From contig JAEYWT010000296.1 of the NCBI GenBank assembly GCA_023428865.1, positions 1 through 10,188 of the forward strand: a stretch of DNA of 10,188 bases. The letters are read 5' to 3'. The translations under genes and the position numbers were made by a program. Within the stretch, counting starts at the first letter, position 1; each line of letters begins with the position of its first letter. This DNA comes from Bacteroidota bacterium. Lineage in GTDB: Bacteria > Bacteroidota > Bacteroidia > Flavobacteriales_F > PHOS-HE28. The notes below the pieces were generated by a model, which was given only the letters and a program-made list of their open reading frames with translations, ran no database searches and was not told the DNA's origin. This document shows positions 7,279 to 10,188 of the stretch, one piece after another.

Positions 7279-7337
7279 CGGCGATCATCGGTGGATCGAT
7301 ACCCAGTTGACGTCGCATAAGTGCCGGTTGTGGGGGT

Positions 7338-7351
7338 ATGATTTTTATCAT
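7338..7351. promoter_or_regulatory. FNR-box-like dyad ATGAT-N4-ATCAT
   Basis: ATGAT (7338-7342), four T residues, then ATCAT (7347-7351) reproduces the 5-4-5 geometry of the FNR consensus TTGAT-N4-ATCAA with one symmetric change per half. The GA core fits the Glu and Arg of the recognition helix in the divergently encoded Crp/Fnr-type regulator. The site is 229 nt upstream of the T9SS gene start and 335 nt upstream of the regulator start. That it binds this regulator is inference. Confidence 0.4.
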
Positions 7352-7579
7352 CCGCGACCCAAGGGTACGGTGCACGAAAAGCACGTCTCAGGGCATGGTG
7401 ATGCCGGATGTGTTATTACGTTGTATTGCTTGATAGACAAGGGTTTTGTGCGATGTGTGGACGATCTACGATGACGTTTTGGACCTGGCTCTTGGGGTCA
7501 GGAGGGTGAGGAATGTGGGTTGTGCGACACTCAACTTCATGGCCCTGGGATCGTAGCAAGGCGAAAGTCCACCACTCCC

Positions 7580-8671
7580 ATGGAACCTATGGTACACTCT
7601 TCATCACCACATCGATGCGATCTCCGTAAGTTGGTATTGTTCACTGCACTGGGATCCGCAACTTTCTTGTCCGCTCAGTCGCTCGTGAATGGCGACTTCG
7701 AAGAGGGAAGCACAGGTTGGTCAGACTGTAACATAGAGGTCGTCAACGAATTCCTGTTCGGAATTCCAAGCACCGGTCGGGTGGCCAAAGTGGACGGAAA
7801 CGTGGATCCCGGCACTGCCGATGATCGGATCCTGTGCCAGACCATCCCAGGCTTCATCGTTGGTAACCTGTACCGTATCGACCTTGATGCGACACGTTCC
7901 GGCATCAGCACTGCACCTGATCCGGTGAGCGTGACCCTGACGATGGATGATGCCTTGGACCGCACGATCATCCGCACAGGAGCTTATGCCATGAAGCATG
8001 AGGAGTTCTTCTTCACGGCTACACGCACCACACATACGTTCCGCGTAGTGCCCGATCTTCAGTTCTCCGAGGGCATGCTTTTCGACGACATCTCGATCAC
8101 CGCATTGCCGATCATGTCCATCCAACTCCTCGCGTTCAACGCAGAGTCGAACAACAACGGTGTGCAGCTCCAGTGGACCACCGCTTCCGAATTGAACAAC
8201 GACTACTTCACGCTACAACGCTCTACCGATGGCGTGGCCTTCACGGATGTGCTCCGAACGGACGGGGTGGGGAATAGCGCTGTCCCGGTCACGTATGTGG
8301 CCATGGATCCCGCACCGGTCGATGGTCTTTCCTACTACCGCCTCCAGCAGACAAATGTGCAGGGTCTTGTCACCACCCTCCATGCGGTTCCCGTTCAGTT
8401 CCAGAAGCAGCTCGCCCAACCGATCACCATTTATCCGAATCCGAATTCAGGAAGCGCCTTGTGGATGTGCGCGAGCGACCTGAAGGAAGAAGCGGAGGTG
8501 CCGCTGTCCATCACCGATCTGCAAGGGACCATGGTCTTTCAGGAACGACTGACCATTACCCCCGGCACGCCGGTTGACCTTACAGCACTGGTAGACCTTC
8601 GCCCGGGCACCTACACGGTCTACGTGGACTTGGCCGGTAAAGTGGAAAGCGTGCGCTTGATCGTATTGTGA
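7580..8671 (+). CDS. Secreted T9SS cargo protein with carbohydrate-binding-like and FnIII-like domains, 363 aa
   Basis: The ATG at 7580 is chosen, with 7589 (M4) equally possible, because either places a Sec signal peptide at the N-terminus: basic R12, R16 and K17, hydrophobic LVLFTALGSATFLSA, and likely cleavage A32/Q33. An extension to the TTG at 7520 would bury the signal. Residues about 35-175 look like a galactose-binding-like or carbohydrate-binding module (LVNGDFEEGSTGW, VDGN, QTIPGF..G.LY, and LFDDISI at the end). Residues about 178-275 are the FnIII-like region common in Bacteroidota secreted proteins (QLQWTTASELNNDYFTLQRS.DG, YYRLQQT). The T9SS type A sorting domain begins at I284 (IYPNPNSG) and ends PGTYTVYVDLAGKVESVRLIVL-like at the C-terminus. 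No catalytic motif is visible. The predicted location is the cell surface or medium, after T9SS export and tail removal. The next gene begins 26 nt downstream, so the two are probably co-transcribed. Confidence 0.9.
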   Translation: MEPMVHSSSPHRCDLRKLVLFTALGSATFLSAQSLVNGDFEEGSTGWSDCNIEVVNEFLFGIPSTGRVAKVDGNVDPGTADDRILCQTIPGFIVGNLYRIDLDATRSGISTAPDPVSVTLTMDDALDRTIIRTGAYAMKHEEFFFTATRTTHTFRVVPDLQFSEGMLFDDISITALPIMSIQLLAFNAESNNNGVQLQWTTASELNNDYFTLQRSTDGVAFTDVLRTDGVGNSAVPVTYVAMDPAPVDGLSYYRLQQTNVQGLVTTLHAVPVQFQKQLAQPITIYPNPNSGSALWMCASDLKEEAEVPLSITDLQGTMVFQERLTITPGTPVDLTALVDLRPGTYTVYVDLAGKVESVRLIVL

Positions 8672-8697
8672 AACACGGATCACAGCTCCTCTCCGGC

Positions 8698-10188
8698 ATG
8701 TACGATCCTAGAACGCACGGTTTCGATCAGCTCCTTGATCGATCACACCCTAGCTGTATCCACATCATCATTGTGGAGGACAATCCCGGTGACACCCGGT
8801 TGATGCGCGAAATGCTGAAGGATACCAACTATGCCGATGCGCAGGTCCATTCCTTCCGCACCTTGCACGACGCGCTCGAAGCACCATTGGCCTCGAGTAT
8901 GGTGAGCACGATCCTGTTGGATCTCGGGCTCCCCGATAGTGAGGGACTTTGCACCCTCGCCCGCATGAAGGAGCGGTATCCCGAAAGTGCCATCATCGTG
9001 CTCACTGGAACGGAAGATGAGGCCTTCGCCACACGGGCATTACGTGCCGGGGCACAGAACTACCTCACGAAGGCGGAGGTCAATCCGAGCGTGTTGGGGA
9101 GGACGGTACGGAACTCCATTGAGCGCCATGCCTTCCTGATGCGTCTCCGCGAGAACGACCGGCTGAACGCCGAACGTGACCTGCGTTTCCGAGTGCTCGT
9201 GGAACACAGTGCCGACCTCACCTTGGTCGTGGATCGTGAGGGCTCCGTTTCGTACGCTAGCCCCACCGTGCGCCGCACCTTCGGCTACCGCAAGGATCAG
9301 CTCCTTAATGTCTTTGCGCTGATGCATCCCGACGATGTCGACCAGGCGCGGCGACAGATGGAACATTTGCAAGCCAGGCCGGGGGTGCCTGTCACCATGG
9401 AGTTGCGGGTTAGGGCATGCGATGGTCGCTTCCTTCACTTGGAAGGTACCGCCATGGATGTGTTCAGCATGGACGGCGTCAATGGCATCGTGGTCAATTT
9501 CCACGACGTCACGGATCGGATCGCCTTGGAGCAACGCATCGCACGCGAACGGGGCAACCTGAACGCACTGATCAACAGCACCAAGGACCAGATCTGGAGC
9601 GTCGATCCCGATCACCGGTTGGTCGCCGGCAACAACGCATTCCTGGATGCGGTGGAATGGACCACCGGCAAGAGACTGGTGCCGGGGGACAGCCTGGACT
9701 TCTCCGATCTGGATGGTCTTCCTTCGGCAGCTGCGTGGAAGTCCTTTTTCCAACGGGCATTGAATGGGGAACATGTGCGCACCACGGAATACATCACCCG
9801 CCCCGTGGAAGCCTGGCTGGAGATCCACTACAGCCCGATCGAGGATGAGGGGCGCATCATTGGTGTGGCAGGCTTCATCCGCGATATCACCAAGCGGGTC
9901 GTTCTGGAAAAGCGCATCGCCTTCGAGCGCAACAACCTGGCAGCACTGATCAACAGTACGCAGGACATGGTCTGGAGCGTGGATCGCGACCTCCGCCTCA
10001 TCACCGCCAACGAGGCCTTCATCCGCAACTTGGAAAAGGCCACCGGGAGGGCACCGAGCCTCGGCGAAAGCCTCAAGGACTTCCTTGGCCATGGCACCTC
10101 GTCCACCGACCAATGGCACCAGCGCAACCAACGCGCGCTTTCCGGGGATTCATTTACGGTGGAGGAGTGCCTGGCCACACCACAGGAG
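8698..10188 (+). CDS. Receiver-PAS-PAS-PAS signalling protein, probable hybrid sensor kinase (3' partial)
   Basis: The frame is open from the ATG at 8698 (MYDPRTHGFDQ) to the right edge, 497 codons. A GTG at 8668 overlapping the TGA of the upstream gene (GTGA) is an alternative start that adds 10 residues. Receiver, residues about 22-140: E27/D28 in VEDNPGD, phosphoacceptor D75 (ILLDLGLPDSEG), T103 (VLTGT) and K125 (YLTKAE). PAS1 is about 160-275 (VEHSADLTLVVDREG, FHDVTDR). PAS2 (from about 277) and PAS3 (from about 403) are tandem copies starting LEQRI and LEKRI. PAS3 is incomplete. No membrane segment is present. Its receiver closely resembles that of the receiver-kinase at 2348-3505, including the following SIERH segment. 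A HisKA/HATPase module beyond the edge is likely but not visible; an output of another type cannot be excluded. Confidence 0.9.
   Translation, partial: MYDPRTHGFDQLLDRSHPSCIHIIIVEDNPGDTRLMREMLKDTNYADAQVHSFRTLHDALEAPLASSMVSTILLDLGLPDSEGLCTLARMKERYPESAIIVLTGTEDEAFATRALRAGAQNYLTKAEVNPSVLGRTVRNSIERHAFLMRLRENDRLNAERDLRFRVLVEHSADLTLVVDREGSVSYASPTVRRTFGYRKDQLLNVFALMHPDDVDQARRQMEHLQARPGVPVTMELRVRACDGRFLHLEGTAMDVFSMDGVNGIVVNFHDVTDRIALEQRIARERGNLNALINSTKDQIWSVDPDHRLVAGNNAFLDAVEWTTGKRLVPGDSLDFSDLDGLPSAAAWKSFFQRALNGEHVRTTEYITRPVEAWLEIHYSPIEDEGRIIGVAGFIRDITKRVVLEKRIAFERNNLAALINSTQDMVWSVDRDLRLITANEAFIRNLEKATGRAPSLGESLKDFLGHGTSSTDQWHQRNQRALSGDSFTVEECLATPQE
9526..10188 (+). repeat. Tandem PAS duplication in the receiver-PAS protein (period 126 aa)
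   Basis: A unit starting at 9526 (LEQRIARERGNLNALINST) recurs at 9904 (LEKRIAFERNNLAALINST), an exact 378-bp spacing. The following INST.D..WSVD..LRL...N.AF motif and the G.SL segment align without gaps. The second copy is cut by the right edge, so more copies may follow. Confidence 0.8.

Larger units (their letters stand above)
7004..7579. other. Divergent intergenic region between the regulator operon and the T9SS cargo gene
   Basis: These 576 bases separate two divergent transcripts. The half nearest the Crp/Fnr gene (about 7004-7210) is GC-rich like the genes (about 62% in 7081-7140), but no reading frame there resembles a protein. The half nearest the T9SS gene is AT-richer (about 43% GC in 7241-7300), as expected for a promoter region. 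It contains two stem-loops (7142-7163, 7175-7201), direct repeats (7263-7278) and an FNR-like dyad (7338-7351), each listed separately. I could not identify a convincing Bacteroidota promoter (TTTG with TAnnTTTG) on either strand. TATAATTG at 7245-7252 is the nearest match but lacks a clear upstream element. Confidence 0.7.

Noticed and set aside
7370..7384. GTGC...GCAC inverted repeat with A-rich loop
   Set aside because: Four-base arms are too short to support.
7392..7405. GGCAT-N4-ATGCC hairpin
   Set aside because: Only 5 bp, no T-run and no relation to other repeats; compatible with chance.
7250..7474. Small plus-strand frame of 74 codons in the intergenic region
   Set aside because: It begins with TTG, has no ribosome binding site or recognisable motif, is rich in His and Cys, and lies in AT-richer sequence with regulatory-looking repeats.
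7520..7579. Upstream TTG start for the secreted T9SS cargo gene
   Set aside because: It would place about 20 extra hydrophilic residues before a good signal peptide. ATGs at 7580 and 7589 fit better.
9040..10131. 363-codon minus-strand open frame opposite the receiver-PAS gene
   Set aside because: The plus-strand frame gives clear receiver and PAS motifs. The antisense product has no recognisable motif.

Overview
The window looks like chromosome from a Bacteroidota bacterium, probably an environmental Flavobacteriia-like or Chitinophagia-like lineage with GC unusually high for the phylum (roughly 55-60% in genes, judged by eye). The clearest marker is two secreted proteins with C-terminal type IX secretion system (T9SS) sorting domains. 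SprB-like repeats, a PKD domain, the receiver-Crp/Fnr fusion and the lack of strong Shine-Dalgarno sites fit the same placement. I see no rRNA, tRNA, transposase or CRISPR array.

Layout. (1) Bases 3-2243, plus strand: the 3' part of a large T9SS-exported surface protein, cut by the left edge and closed by a good intrinsic terminator at 2267-2298. (2) Bases 7003 down to 2348, minus strand: four tightly packed signalling genes. In transcription order they are a receiver-Crp/Fnr transcription factor, a soluble PAS-PAS-PAS histidine kinase, a single-domain Rcp1-type response regulator joined to the kinase by an ATGA overlap, and a receiver-histidine kinase hybrid starting 7 nt after that regulator. 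(3) Bases 7004-7579: a divergent intergenic region holding two adjacent stem-loops with a shared loop sequence, an FNR-box-like dyad and helically phased direct repeats. (4) Bases 7580-8671, plus strand: a secreted protein with signal peptide, carbohydrate-binding-like domain, FnIII-like region and canonical T9SS tail. (5) Bases 8698-10188, plus strand: a receiver-PAS-PAS-PAS protein that runs off the right edge.

How the parts may work together (inference). All signalling proteins look cytoplasmic, with no membrane segments. The PAS kinase and its coupled regulator resemble a Cph1/Rcp1-type pair without the phytochrome photosensor. The receiver-HK can take phosphate or signal at its receiver and act through its own kinase domain. 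The receiver-Crp/Fnr protein is the only DNA-binding output, and its ligand pocket lacks the cAMP-contact residues, so phosphorylation of Asp60 is the likely trigger. A plausible target is the intergenic region upstream of its own gene and of the T9SS cargo gene, which in turn sits 26 nt ahead of another receiver-PAS sensor whose receiver is a close paralogue of the one in the hybrid kinase. The individual families are known. What deserves a second look is the dense three-way set of Rcp1-class receivers, the tandem PAS duplications and the structured intergenic region.
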